A stretch of DNA of 46,965 nucleotides from Anaerohalosphaeraceae bacterium (GTDB lineage Bacteria; Planctomycetota; Phycisphaerae; Sedimentisphaerales; Anaerohalosphaeraceae). This document shows positions 33,989-42,978 of this stretch, one piece after another. The stretch's first letter is position 1. Each line of letters starts with the position of its first letter. The notes beneath the pieces were generated by a model, which was not told where the DNA came from, did not search any database, and was given only the letters and a program-made list of their open reading frames with translations. Both the position numbers and the translations under genes were made by a program. The stretch spans positions 1 through 46,965 of the forward strand of contig DAOSUR010000019.1 in assembly GCA_035378985.1 (NCBI GenBank). Reading direction: 5' to 3'.

Positions 33989-34555
33989 ATGGCGGGAAAG
34001 AATCGAAGAGCGGTTCCGACACCGGTGGGGTCACCGAATCTTTATGAAGCGGCTTTTGAGACCTGGCTGGCGGAGCGGAGAATCTCGTATCGGGCCGTGC
34101 CGCAGGGGCATCGGTCGGTGCCGGAAGGACCCCAGAAGCGGTTTGACTATCTGCTTTGTCCCGAGGGGGCTGTGCCGATTTTGGCGGAAGTGAAGGGGCG
34201 GACATTTGAGGGGGAGTCCCTGGTCGGACGGCGCGGGCTGGACGGATGGACGACACAGCAGGATTTACAGGCTTTGCAGCAATGGGAGGATGTGTTTGTC
34301 CGGCATTATCCGGGCTCCCGGGCGGTTTTTGTGTTTGTTTTTTGTCTGAAACAGCCGGATGTGGACACGGATGGTCTGGAGGTGTTTGCGAAGGACGGCA
34401 GACGATTTGTTTTTTTGGCTGTTGAGGCGGGTGTATATCGGACATTTGCGGTGCAGCGCAGTCCGAGATGGAAGACGGTAACCTTGAAAGCAGAGGATTT
34501 TCGGAGATGTGCGCTTCCGCTTGAAGTGTATTTGGAGAAGATTTGGAATGAATGA
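33989..34555 (+). CDS. HYExAFE-family protein (PD-(D/E)XK-like)
   Basis: A 188-aa protein with NLYEAAFETWLAERRISYRAV, the variant HYExAFE signature of a planctomycete-enriched family. Residues around RFDYLLCPEG and ILAEVKGRTF give an Asp ... Glu-x-Lys arrangement like the PD-(D/E)XK nuclease fold, with VFVFVFCLKQPD and YRTFAVQRSPRWKTVTL as further strands. The nuclease relation is inference; no experimental role for the family is known to me. The last 8 nt overlap the bioB start, so the two are likely co-translated. Confidence 0.72.
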   Translation: MAGKNRRAVPTPVGSPNLYEAAFETWLAERRISYRAVPQGHRSVPEGPQKRFDYLLCPEGAVPILAEVKGRTFEGESLVGRRGLDGWTTQQDLQALQQWEDVFVRHYPGSRAVFVFVFCLKQPDVDTDGLEVFAKDGRRFVFLAVEAGVYRTFAVQRSPRWKTVTLKAEDFRRCALPLEVYLEKIWNE

Positions 34556-35534
34556 GCTGATTCAGTCGTATGCGGAATATGTTCTGTCCGGCGGGATGCT
34601 GAACCGTCAGCAGGCCGTTGAACTGGTTCAGGCGGGCCGGACGGACTTCGAGGACCTGTTATATTGGGCGGACCGGATTCGGCGGCATGTTTTCGGGGAA
34701 ACGGTGCATCTGTGTTCGATCGTGCCGGGGCGGCTGGGCGGGTGCAGTCAGGATTGTGCGTTTTGCGCCCAATCAGTTCATTATGATACGGCCGTGGATA
34801 AAAAGCCGCGTCTTCTGACGGAGGAAGAGATTCTCTCGGCGGCGGCGCAGGCCAAGGCCTGCCGGGTCAGTCATTTTGGAATTGTTACCAGCGGCCGTTC
34901 AATTCCTGAGGTTGAGCTCCATCGGCTGGAGAGGATTATCCGCCGGCTTCGTCAGGAGTTTGGCATTCGGGTCTGTGCGGCGCTGGGGATACTGGATGAA
35001 AAGGCAATGCAGCGGCTGGCTGCCGCGGGTGTGGAACGCTACAACCATAATTTGGAGACATCCGAGCGGCATTTCCCGAATATTGTAAAGACCCATCGGT
35101 ACGAGGAGCGGGTTGCAACGATTCGGGCTGCTCTGAAGGCGGGACTGAAGGTCTGTGCGGGCGGCATTTTCGGAATCGGAGAGACCCTCGAGGACCGAAT
35201 TGATATGGCGATGGAACTGCGGGGGCTGGGGGTGGATATGGTGCCGCTGAACTTTCTGCATCCGATTCCCGGGACACCGCTGGGGACGATGACGCCCTTG
35301 GCTCCCCGGGAGATCCTTCAAATTGTGGCGTTGTATCGATTTCTTCTCCCGCATACGCATTTAAAGGTGGCGGGGGGACGTGTGAAAAACTTGCGGGATT
35401 TGCAAAGCTGGATATTCCGAGCGGGCTGTACGAGCATCATCAGCGGCAACTACCTGACCACGGCGGGCCGGGCGGTCGAAGAAGACAGACAAATGATAAT
35501 CGATTTAGGGCTGCAGACGTCTGATTGCCGCTGA
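34548..35534 (+). CDS. bioB: Biotin synthase
   Basis: A 328-aa radical SAM enzyme that inserts sulfur into dethiobiotin. Start ATG 34548 lies inside the end of the upstream gene, about 9 nt after GGAGA. The radical SAM cluster is C66, C70, C73 (GGCSQDCAFCAQS). YNHNLETSERHFPNI, KVCAGGIFGIGET, DMVPLNFLHPIPGTPL and AGGRVKNLRDLQSWIFRAGCTSIISGNYLTT follow in the family order. No other bio gene is nearby. Its stop lies in the first arm of a hairpin shared with the converging gene. Confidence 0.96.
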   Translation: MNELIQSYAEYVLSGGMLNRQQAVELVQAGRTDFEDLLYWADRIRRHVFGETVHLCSIVPGRLGGCSQDCAFCAQSVHYDTAVDKKPRLLTEEEILSAAAQAKACRVSHFGIVTSGRSIPEVELHRLERIIRRLRQEFGIRVCAALGILDEKAMQRLAAAGVERYNHNLETSERHFPNIVKTHRYEERVATIRAALKAGLKVCAGGIFGIGETLEDRIDMAMELRGLGVDMVPLNFLHPIPGTPLGTMTPLAPREILQIVALYRFLLPHTHLKVAGGRVKNLRDLQSWIFRAGCTSIISGNYLTTAGRAVEEDRQMIIDLGLQTSDCR

Positions 35535-35550
35535 AAAAACTGTTTTTCAG
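35531..35550. terminator. Bidirectional terminator-like hairpin between convergent genes
   Basis: CTGAAAAA-ACTG-TTTTTCAG, an 8-bp perfect stem with A5 and T5 tracts, contains the bioB stop codon in one arm and the stop codon of the opposing HTH gene in the other. It could end transcription in both directions, but it is short and AT-rich. Confidence 0.55.
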
Positions 35551-36122
35551 TGCAGGACAGAGCAGCAGTCCTGAATCAGTTTGACGGCCTGGTCCACATC
35601 CGTCGGGTTGGTGAGAACGGCATCGAATCCTTTTTTCTTGAGAGCGGCAGTTTCGTTTTCGTTCAGCCCGGAAGCGACGGCGATGATTTTGGTGTACTGC
35701 AGGTCCTGATGCTGGCGGACATACGTGCAGAGCTGCTGGGGGTTGACGGCGTTGGACATCAGATTGACGAGGATGACCTGAGGCTTGAACTTCTCGGCTA
35801 AAAGGCCTGCATCGAAACTGTTGTGCGCACAAATCGCCTCAAAACTGCCTTTCATTTGGAGCGTCTCGGCAAATTGACGGCTTTTTTCTGGGCAGGAGTC
35901 GATAATCAGGACCTTCATTTGCCCCTTTTCGAGGGCGTCCGTCGGCATATTGTGGGCTTTCATAAAGCGGATAAGCTCACTGGTTGGGATACGACGGTCA
36001 CGGGAGCCGGGGATCCGATATCCTTTTAATTGTCCGGAATCAAACCATTTTGTGACGGTGCGAGGGGCCACGTTGCACAGTTTGGCTACCTCTCCGGTGG
36101 TCAGAACATCTTTTTTCTTCAT
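35547..36122 (-). CDS. HTH (excisionase-type) plus pseudo-receiver regulator
   Basis: A 191-aa two-domain protein. Residues 7-60 are a MerR/excisionase-type winged helix (LTTGEVAKLCNVAPRTVTKWFDSGQLKGYRIPG). Residues 68-188 have a response-regulator receiver fold (KVLIIDSCPEKS ... QVILVNLMSNAVNPQQL ... TKIIAVASGLNENE ... FDAVLTNPTD). The phosphorylation residues are lost: the acceptor Asp is N120, one of the acidic pair is C77, the Thr/Ser position is A150, and the Lys is N172. It therefore probably does not accept phosphate and may respond to a ligand, a partner or nothing. It is preceded by a long non-coding region. The target genes are unknown. Confidence 0.82.
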   Translation of the reverse strand: MKKKDVLTTGEVAKLCNVAPRTVTKWFDSGQLKGYRIPGSRDRRIPTSELIRFMKAHNMPTDALEKGQMKVLIIDSCPEKSRQFAETLQMKGSFEAICAHNSFDAGLLAEKFKPQVILVNLMSNAVNPQQLCTYVRQHQDLQYTKIIAVASGLNENETAALKKKGFDAVLTNPTDVDQAVKLIQDCCSVLH

Positions 36123-36941
36123 CGTTCAAATCCTGCAAGAGTCGGCTGTACGCCGTAAATAGTCTGCCATAAAGGGCTGGACAGCGGTTTTCCAGCCGTG
36201 ATTTACATCGGACTAAGGTTTTCCCTGTTTAACATCCTTCTTCAAAAAATGAAGATTTTTTCTTTTTTTCGACCGTTTGAAGGGGGCTTGCAAAAGACAG
36301 GTCCGATAATAAACAAGATAAATTCGAGTTATTTTGTTTTATTGATTTTTGAAGGAAAGTTTTTTGAGTATTGTCAAGGAATTGTTCGTATAGGGGAATA
36401 AGAAGCAGGGACGTTTTAGATTTCCCTATTAAACGGAAGGTTTCGGCTTGACCGATAAGAGAAGTGTGGATATGATTCGGTAAGATTAGGTTTATTAAAA
36501 AGTGAAGCGCATGACAGAAAAGCCCTAATCAAGATGGGCGAGGTCGAAAACGGCAACTTGGCAGATGGTTGGCAGAGCTTCATGAACATCGTTTTCTGTC
36601 GGCAGGGCGAAAGGCGTCGAATGATTTCTATGGCGCCAAGTCCAAAAACCGTCAGAAACGGTGAATGGGACGAATTTGGAATTTGTGGATAAACAAAACA
36701 CCAGTGAGAGGGCAGGCAGGAGGCCGGCCGACAATGACAGACAAGACAAAAAGATTCTTCGCTATCCAATCAGCCGCCGGAGATTCCCCGGGCGGAGAAA
36801 GCGAGATGGTCTGACGGTCTTTTTGGGCATTTAAATCCACAAGTTTCCTTTTTTGTGCCTTTCTGAGGTTCCCCCCTTCAAGGTGCCGGTTATGTTGTGC
36901 GCCCAGTGAACGATAAACGGTAACCTTGAAAGGTGCAAACT
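36123..36941. other. 820-bp region without a confident gene
   Basis: Lower in GC than the surroundings. It holds several potential stem-loops: the 10-bp stem at 36390-36429, GATTAGG/CCTAATC (36484-36490 with 36524-36530), and the nested CCAAGTCC...GGAC..TTGG around 36627-36679. A plus-strand ORF at 36534-36692 (52 codons from ATG) and a 117-codon minus ORF (36769-36416) both lack a clear ribosome site and known motif. An rny promoter and leader must lie at the 3' side. I could not match it to tmRNA, RNase P, SRP or 6S RNA. Confidence 0.45.
36390..36429 (+). ncRNA. Stem-loop, possible 5' end of an unidentified structured RNA
   Basis: ATAGGGGAAT (36390-36399) pairs with ATTTCCCTAT (36420-36429), 10 pairs with one wobble, around a 20-nt loop. 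It opens the region of weak stems described for 36123-36941. No RNA family was recognised. It is listed only as a candidate. Confidence 0.25.
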
Positions 36942-38522
36942 ATGGAAGTGTTGATGGCCATTAACACAGCGTCATGGATTGTTGGCATTCTGCTGGGGGG
37001 GATAATTGGTCTTGCAGTTTCCATTCTTGTTGGTTTTTCCATATCAAAAATCCGCCTTAAAGAGGCAGAAAAAGACATTCAAGGTCGTCTTGAAACAGCC
37101 CGGCGTGAAGCCGAGACGATTCTGAAAGAAGCCCGTCTGGATGCTGCCAGTGAGTTTATCCGAAAGCGCGAAGAGTTTACCAATGAAGTGGCGGCCAAAG
37201 AGGCTCAAATCCAGAAGCAGGAACTTCAGCTGGAAAAGATGAAGGATGCTCTGGAGCGGCAGCAGGAACAGATTGAGCAGCGCGACAGGCAGTTAAAGAA
37301 CCTCGAAAAAGACCTGCAGCGGAAGATTGAGAGTGTGGACAATAAAAACCGGGAATTGTCTTCTTTGCTTGTTCAGCAGAAAAATCAGCTGCTGAAAATT
37401 TCCGGAATGACGGTGGAAGAGGCCAAAAATCTGCTGCTTCAGGAGCTCGAGGAGGAATGTGAAAAGGAGATGAGCGAGCTGATCAGCCGGAAAGTGGCTC
37501 AGGCGGAGGAGCAGGCCGAAGAAAAGGCCAAAGAGATTATCAATCTGGCGATTCAGCGGTATGCCGCCGAGCAGACCTGTGAGGTGAGCGTTTCGATGGT
37601 GGATATCCCGAATGATGAGATGAAGGGCCGGATTATCGGACGGGAAGGACGGAATATCCGGGCGTTCGAGAAGGCCACCGGCGTAGATGTGATTGTGGAT
37701 GATACGCCGGGCGTGATTGTGGTCAGCGGGTTTAATCCGATTCGCCGCGAGGTCGCCCGGCTGAGTATGGAGCGGCTGATTCAGGACGGGCGGATTCATC
37801 CGACGCGGATTGAAGAGATTGTAGCACAGACGAAAAAGGATGTGCACCAGAGGGTCATTCAGCTGGGGAAAGAAGCAGCCGAAGAGGTGGATGTCCGCGG
37901 GCTGAACAACAAGATTATCGGGATGCTCGGGGCGCTGCACTACCGCACCAGTTACGGGCAGAATGTGCTGCGGCACAGCGTCGAGGTGGCTTTCCTGGCG
38001 CAGGTGATGGCGGATGAACTGGGGCTGGACGGTTCACTGGCCAAGCGGACGGGTCTGCTGCACGATATCGGCAAGGCGATGGACCGGGAGATTGAAGGCG
38101 GGCATCCGTCGATTGGAGCCAACTATCTGCGTCGGTTCAAGGAGTCTCCGATTGTGCTGAATGCCGTCGAGGCGCACCACGGGGATATACCGGCCGACAA
38201 TCCCTATACGCCGCTGATTGCGGCGGCGGATGCCATCAGTGCCTCCCGGCCCGGTGCCCGTCGGGAAATCCTCGAGCGGTATATCAAACGGCTGGAGAAG
38301 CTGGAGGAAATCGCCCGCAGCTTTGAGGGGGTGGAAGGATGTTATGCGATTCAGGCGGGCCGTGAAGTGCGTGTGATTGTCAATGCGGAGAAGGTTAGCG
38401 ATGATGCGGCAATGAAGACAGCACGGGACATCGCCAAGAAGATTGAGGAAGAGATGACCTATCCGGGGGAGATTAAAGTGACGCTGCTGCGGGAGGTTCG
38501 GTGCATTGAGTACGCTCGATAG
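36942..38522 (+). CDS. rny: Ribonuclease Y
   Basis: A 526-aa membrane-anchored endoribonuclease that starts mRNA decay. ATG 36942 follows GAAAGG at 8 nt. An N-terminal helix (12-33), a long coiled coil (about 40-215), a KH domain with the GREG loop IIGREGRNIRAFE (231-243), and an HD domain with H345 and H374-D375 (LLHDIGKAMD) give the full RNase Y order. The end (EIKVTLLREVRCIEYAR) is the family C-terminus. It is followed by a YmdB-type gene, the same neighbour as in Bacillus subtilis. Confidence 0.97.
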   Translation: MEVLMAINTASWIVGILLGGIIGLAVSILVGFSISKIRLKEAEKDIQGRLETARREAETILKEARLDAASEFIRKREEFTNEVAAKEAQIQKQELQLEKMKDALERQQEQIEQRDRQLKNLEKDLQRKIESVDNKNRELSSLLVQQKNQLLKISGMTVEEAKNLLLQELEEECEKEMSELISRKVAQAEEQAEEKAKEIINLAIQRYAAEQTCEVSVSMVDIPNDEMKGRIIGREGRNIRAFEKATGVDVIVDDTPGVIVVSGFNPIRREVARLSMERLIQDGRIHPTRIEEIVAQTKKDVHQRVIQLGKEAAEEVDVRGLNNKIIGMLGALHYRTSYGQNVLRHSVEVAFLAQVMADELGLDGSLAKRTGLLHDIGKAMDREIEGGHPSIGANYLRRFKESPIVLNAVEAHHGDIPADNPYTPLIAAADAISASRPGARREILERYIKRLEKLEEIARSFEGVEGCYAIQAGREVRVIVNAEKVSDDAAMKTARDIAKKIEEEMTYPGEIKVTLLREVRCIEYAR

Positions 38523-38578
38523 CGGAACTTTCGCCGAACAGGTCCGCAGCGGTGCGGCTTGCGGAAAGTGAGCGGACT

Positions 38579-39433
38579 GTGAAGATTAAAGTGCTTTGTA
38601 TCGGGGATATTGTAGGCCGTCCGGGCCGGCGGATTCTATCTTCTCAGCTTCCGCTGCTGGTGCGGCAGCATCAGGTTGATGCGGTAATAGCCAATGCGGA
38701 GAATGCGGCGGGCGGTTCAGGGCTGACTCCGCAGATTTATGAGAAGCTGGGCCGCTATAGGGTGCACCTGATTACGCTGGGCGACCACTGCTATCGGAAG
38801 AAAGAGATTTTGCCGATTCTCGAAAGCGGAGGCAATATTGTCCGTCCGGCCAATCTTTCGCCGGCCGCGGCGGGAAAAGACTTTGCCGTCTATCAGACCT
38901 CCAAGGGGGTCTGCGTCGGTGTGGTGACGCTGATGGGGCGGATTTTTATGAAACCCGCGGACTGCCCCTATGCCAAAATCGATTCGATTCTGCCCCGGCT
39001 GTCGCAGCAGGCGGAGGTGATTTTTGTGGAAATGCATGCGGAGGCCACCAGCGAAAAGGCGGCGATGGCGTATTATCTGGACGGCAAGGTCAGCTGCGTG
39101 TTCGGGACGCATACGCATGTGGTGACGGCGGATGAGCGGATTTTGCCGGGCGGAACGGCGTTTATTACCGATATCGGGATGACGGGGGCGCACGATTCGG
39201 TTTTGGGCCGCAAGAGCGAGTGTGTCATTCGGGCGTTTCGCACGCAGATGCCGTATCCGTTTGAACTGGCCGCCGGCGATGTGCGGATGAGCGCCATTCT
39301 GGTGACGGTGGACAGCCATACCCGCCGGGCGGAGTCGATCGAGCGGATTCAGGTTCGGGAAGAGACGACTGACGAGATGATTTACGACAGCGATGACGGT
39401 AAACCGGATTCGGCAAACGGTTTTATGAGTTAA
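38579..39433 (+). CDS. ymdB: TIGR00282-family metallophosphoesterase (YmdB-like)
   Basis: A 284-aa dinuclear-metal phosphodiesterase; YmdB of B. subtilis hydrolyses 2',3'- and 3',5'-cyclic nucleotides and affects biofilm and motility switching. GTG 38579 gives the family start KIKVLCIGDIVGRPGRRIL. Other motifs are VIANAENAAGGSGLT, LGDHCYRKKEIL, VEMHAEATSEKAAMAYYLDG, and the metal histidines in FGTHTHVVTADERILPGGTAFITDIGMTG. It follows rny by 56 nt, in the conserved rny-ymdB order, so a link to RNA turnover or second-messenger control is reasonable. A GTG at 38552 is a less likely start. Confidence 0.93.
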   Translation: MKIKVLCIGDIVGRPGRRILSSQLPLLVRQHQVDAVIANAENAAGGSGLTPQIYEKLGRYRVHLITLGDHCYRKKEILPILESGGNIVRPANLSPAAAGKDFAVYQTSKGVCVGVVTLMGRIFMKPADCPYAKIDSILPRLSQQAEVIFVEMHAEATSEKAAMAYYLDGKVSCVFGTHTHVVTADERILPGGTAFITDIGMTGAHDSVLGRKSECVIRAFRTQMPYPFELAAGDVRMSAILVTVDSHTRRAESIERIQVREETTDEMIYDSDDGKPDSANGFMS

Positions 39434-39480
39434 GGGCAAGGGACGCCGCTGTTCCGATATGCATGGCCGGCAAGTTTCGT

Positions 39481-42400
39481 TCAGCCGAAGGAGGGGTCTG
39501 GCCCTGCGGACTGTTTTTCTTTGAATTCTCTGGCGAGTTGACGGAGTCTGAGGATATCCGTCTTGCCGGAGCCCAGACGGGGAATTTCGTCCAGTCCAAT
39601 CAGATTTTCCCGTTTGGGCAGGTAAAGTTTGGGCAGGTCGCTTTCCGCCAGTTTTTCGTAAAGGTCTTCGGGATTCACTTTGTCTTTCACATACAGCAGG
39701 ACGATTTGCTCGCCTTTTTTCTCATCGGGCAGACTGGTGACGGCCACCAGCGGTTCATTCAGATGGAGAAGTTTTATACAGGTTTCTTCAATTGTCAAAT
39801 GGGACACCATCTCTCCGCCGATTTTGCTGAAGCGGCTTAGCCGGTCGGTGATGGTGATGAAACCGTCCCGGTCAAGCGTGACGATGTCTCCGGTATTGTA
39901 CCAGCCGTCCTGAAGGACTTGGGCGGTTTTCTCGGGAAGATTCAGATATCCTTTCATCACATTGGGGCCTTTGACCCAGAGCAGCCCGGGCTGTCCGACG
40001 GGGACGGGACGGCCGGTTTCCGGATGGAGGATTTTGACGGCGATGCCGGGCAGGGGATGACCGGCGGTGCCGTCTTTGGTTCCGATTTGGCGGGCGCCGG
40101 CAACTTCGACATCGGGGACGTTGATGGCAATCAGCGGGGAGCATTCGGTGGTCCCGTAGCCCTCACGCGGACGGATGCCGAATTTCTTTTCAAATTCGTC
40201 GATGAGTTCGATTTTGAGTTTTTCGGCGCCTGCGATAATAAACCGCAGGGTTTTGAAGTCGTCCGGTTCACATCGTTTCAGATAATTCAGAAGGAAGGTA
40301 GGAGTGGCGAACAAAAGGGTGGCGTTTTCGGAGCGGACGGTCTGGCCGACGGCTTTGGCGTCGAGAGGATTGGGAACAAAACAGACCGGCACACCGGCCA
40401 GAATCGGCAGCCAGAGCGTGCAGGTCAGGCCGAAGGAATGAAACAGCGGCAGAACGGCACAGAGCTTGTCGCCGGGATAAACGCGGAAAATCATCAGGGC
40501 CCCTTCGAGGTTGGACAGGATATTATGGTGGCTCAAAAGGATGCCTTTGGGTTTGCCGGAGCTGCCGGAGGAAAAGAGGATGACGGCCGTCTGGTCAGCG
40601 TCGAAGGTTTCGGCACAGGCCAGGCGGCGGCGCGGGCAAAACAGGGCCTTGAGGGCGGCCAGCCGTTTTTGTGCCGGCGTGAATTGGGTCAGAAGGTCTT
40701 CGAGGAATAACGCGCCGGGCAGGGCGGTCGGAGAAACGTTTATCTTCTCCAGAAACAGACGGCTGGTGAGGATGGTCTTCAGACCAGTCTGCTCGATCAT
40801 AAATTGCCGGTCGGACGGAGAAACAGCATAGGAGAGGTTGACGGCGGTTTTGTTGAGCAGGGCGACCGCCAGGTTGGCACAGACGGCTCCCACAGAGGGC
40901 GGCAGGAAGATGCCGATGTTGGGCTGGTCGGCTGTGCGGTCTTTCAGATAATCCCGCAGAAGGACGGCGGCGATGAGGGTTTTGCCCCACGTGAGCCGTT
41001 TGCCGCTGATGTCGCTGATAAAGGGCCGGCGGAAGTGTTTGCGCGCGGAGCGGACAAACGTTTCTCCCAGACTGATTCGGTGGGGTTTTCGGCTTTCAAA
41101 ATAATTGCAGGACAGTTCCGCAATGGCCTGGCGGGCTTCTTCCGCAGAGGTGTCGGGGGGCAGGGGTTCCCCAAAATGAACCTGGACGGGGTAAGGCAGT
41201 CTTTTGGGCCAGGCAGACAGCAGCCGTCCGTGATAATGACTCAGAACGCTGCCCCAGATTCCGCCCAGGTAGGCGGGAATGACGGGAATATCCAGACCTT
41301 CGGCGATTTTTTCAAACCCGGGCCGAAAGCGGTTCATCTGGCCGGTGCGGGTAATGCCGCCTTCCGGGAAGACACAGACCAGCTCGCCGCTTTGCAGAGC
41401 CCGACGGGCTTGTTCGATGGATTCAAAGATGGATTTGGGTGAGTCGGAGGGGCTGACAGGGATGGCCTTTACAAGCCGAAAGAGCCAGTGAAGCCCTTTG
41501 TTTTGATAGAGAGACTTGTCCATCAGGAAACGGACAGGACGCGGCAGGGAGGCCATCAGGATAACGGCATCAGCCCAGGAGACATGGTTCGAAACAAGAA
41601 GTGCCGGGCCGGAGGCGGGAATGTGTTCGGCACCGAACACACGGAGGCGGTAGAGCAGTCGGGTCAGAACAGCGGCCAGAAATCGAAGGAGCGGATAGGG
41701 CAGACGAATAACAGCTCCGACAGCCAGCACCGCGGTCAGGAGTCCGAACAGAAGAAACATCCAGCTGGGACTGATTTTCAGAAAAGTCGTGCAGAGATTG
41801 ACCAGAACGGAGGCCAGCAGGACCCCGACCCAGCTGAGAAAATTGGAAGCGGCCAGCACCTGTCCGCGGATGGCGGCGGGGGCTTTCATCTGGATGAAAG
41901 CGTGGATGGGGATAATAAAGAGACCGGCGCCGACTCCAAACAGGAAGGTCAGGGAGAAAATGCCGGGATTTAGGGCAAACATTTCTTTGGCGTCCTGCGG
42001 GGAGTGGGAATTGGGATTGACCAGACCGAGTGCAATGGCGGCGGCGGCCATCATCAGGCCCCCGATAGGAACAATCCCCAGTTCAATTGAGCGGCCGGAC
42101 AGTTTGCCGGACAAATAGGAGCCCAGCCCGATAGCCAGGGAAGCCACCACAAACAGCAGGGCGCTGAGTTCTTCGCTGGCCTTGCAGATTTCCAGACCAT
42201 AGGGGATTAGATTGATTTGGGCAAAAGCCCCCAGAAAGAGAAAATAAGCCGCTGCGGCCATGGCGACCAGCAGGGCGGTTTCGGAGCGGATGGCTTTCAG
42301 GGTTCGCCAAATATCTTTGAAGAACAGGATAGAGGCCTGAACGGATTGTCCGCCGGCAGGGGTTTTTTCGATTTGAAGACTGGTGAAGACTCCGACAGCG

Positions 42401-42972
42401 GCTGCGAGGATGCACGCTGCATCGGCCAGCGGGTAATTGCGGTTTGTAGTCAGGATGAGGATTGGAGCGGCGGCGCTGCCGAGCACGATAGCCAGGTAGG
42501 TCATACCTTCGAGAAACCCGTTCGCCTTGGACAGCTGGTCAGGGCGAACCAACTCGGGAATGATGCCGTATTTGGAGGGACCGAAGAAGGCGCTTTGGGT
42601 GCACATCAGGAACAGGACAAAGTAGAGTCCTGGAGCACTTTTGAACAGGAACATCAGCAGCCCGAGTGCCATAATGACCAGCTCGGCGATTTTGGCCAGG
42701 ACGATGATGTCCCGTTTGCTGAAGCGGTCGGCCAGAATGCCGGCATAGGGCGTAAACAAAAGAAACGGAATGACAAAAATTCCGGCGGCCCAGGCGCCGA
42801 TTTGAGCGGCTTTCTCCTGACCGAACAGTCCAATCAGAAACAGGACCATCAGCCAGCGGTAAAGGTTGTCATTCAGGGCTCCCAGAAACTGGGTGGCGTT
42901 GTGCCACAGAAACGACCGGCTGAGATGATTGCCGCTGACTTGGACTGAGATGTTTATTTCCTTCGGTTTCAT
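39481..42972 (-). CDS. Fused lysophospholipid transporter, acyltransferase and acyl-ACP synthetase (LplT-Aas)
   Basis: An 1163-aa three-part protein. Residues about 20-430 are an MFS transporter of the LplT type (GALNDNLYRWLMVLF; ILADRFSKRDIIV). Residues about 440-640 are a PlsC acyltransferase with the HX4D motif H463-D468 (NHVSWADA) and FPEGGI at 535-540. Residues about 650-1150 are an AMP-forming acyl-ACP synthetase with P-loop SSGSSGKPKGI (801-811) and YGTTECSPLIA. In E. coli LplT flips lysophospholipids inward and Aas re-acylates them, as two proteins; here all three are one chain. It is last in an operon behind an alpha/beta hydrolase, which could supply lysophospholipid or fatty acid. 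Confidence 0.92.
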   Translation of the reverse strand: MKPKEINISVQVSGNHLSRSFLWHNATQFLGALNDNLYRWLMVLFLIGLFGQEKAAQIGAWAAGIFVIPFLLFTPYAGILADRFSKRDIIVLAKIAELVIMALGLLMFLFKSAPGLYFVLFLMCTQSAFFGPSKYGIIPELVRPDQLSKANGFLEGMTYLAIVLGSAAAPILILTTNRNYPLADAACILAAAVGVFTSLQIEKTPAGGQSVQASILFFKDIWRTLKAIRSETALLVAMAAAAYFLFLGAFAQINLIPYGLEICKASEELSALLFVVASLAIGLGSYLSGKLSGRSIELGIVPIGGLMMAAAAIALGLVNPNSHSPQDAKEMFALNPGIFSLTFLFGVGAGLFIIPIHAFIQMKAPAAIRGQVLAASNFLSWVGVLLASVLVNLCTTFLKISPSWMFLLFGLLTAVLAVGAVIRLPYPLLRFLAAVLTRLLYRLRVFGAEHIPASGPALLVSNHVSWADAVILMASLPRPVRFLMDKSLYQNKGLHWLFRLVKAIPVSPSDSPKSIFESIEQARRALQSGELVCVFPEGGITRTGQMNRFRPGFEKIAEGLDIPVIPAYLGGIWGSVLSHYHGRLLSAWPKRLPYPVQVHFGEPLPPDTSAEEARQAIAELSCNYFESRKPHRISLGETFVRSARKHFRRPFISDISGKRLTWGKTLIAAVLLRDYLKDRTADQPNIGIFLPPSVGAVCANLAVALLNKTAVNLSYAVSPSDRQFMIEQTGLKTILTSRLFLEKINVSPTALPGALFLEDLLTQFTPAQKRLAALKALFCPRRRLACAETFDADQTAVILFSSGSSGKPKGILLSHHNILSNLEGALMIFRVYPGDKLCAVLPLFHSFGLTCTLWLPILAGVPVCFVPNPLDAKAVGQTVRSENATLLFATPTFLLNYLKRCEPDDFKTLRFIIAGAEKLKIELIDEFEKKFGIRPREGYGTTECSPLIAINVPDVEVAGARQIGTKDGTAGHPLPGIAVKILHPETGRPVPVGQPGLLWVKGPNVMKGYLNLPEKTAQVLQDGWYNTGDIVTLDRDGFITITDRLSRFSKIGGEMVSHLTIEETCIKLLHLNEPLVAVTSLPDEKKGEQIVLLYVKDKVNPEDLYEKLAESDLPKLYLPKRENLIGLDEIPRLGSGKTDILRLRQLAREFKEKQSAGPDPSFG

Positions 42973-42978
42973 GGGCTT

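Noticed and set aside
36416..36769. 117-codon minus-strand open frame in the gene-free region
   Set aside because: No clear ribosome site, an odd composition rich in Ser, Cys and Pro, and overlap with the potential stems; kept only as part of the region description.
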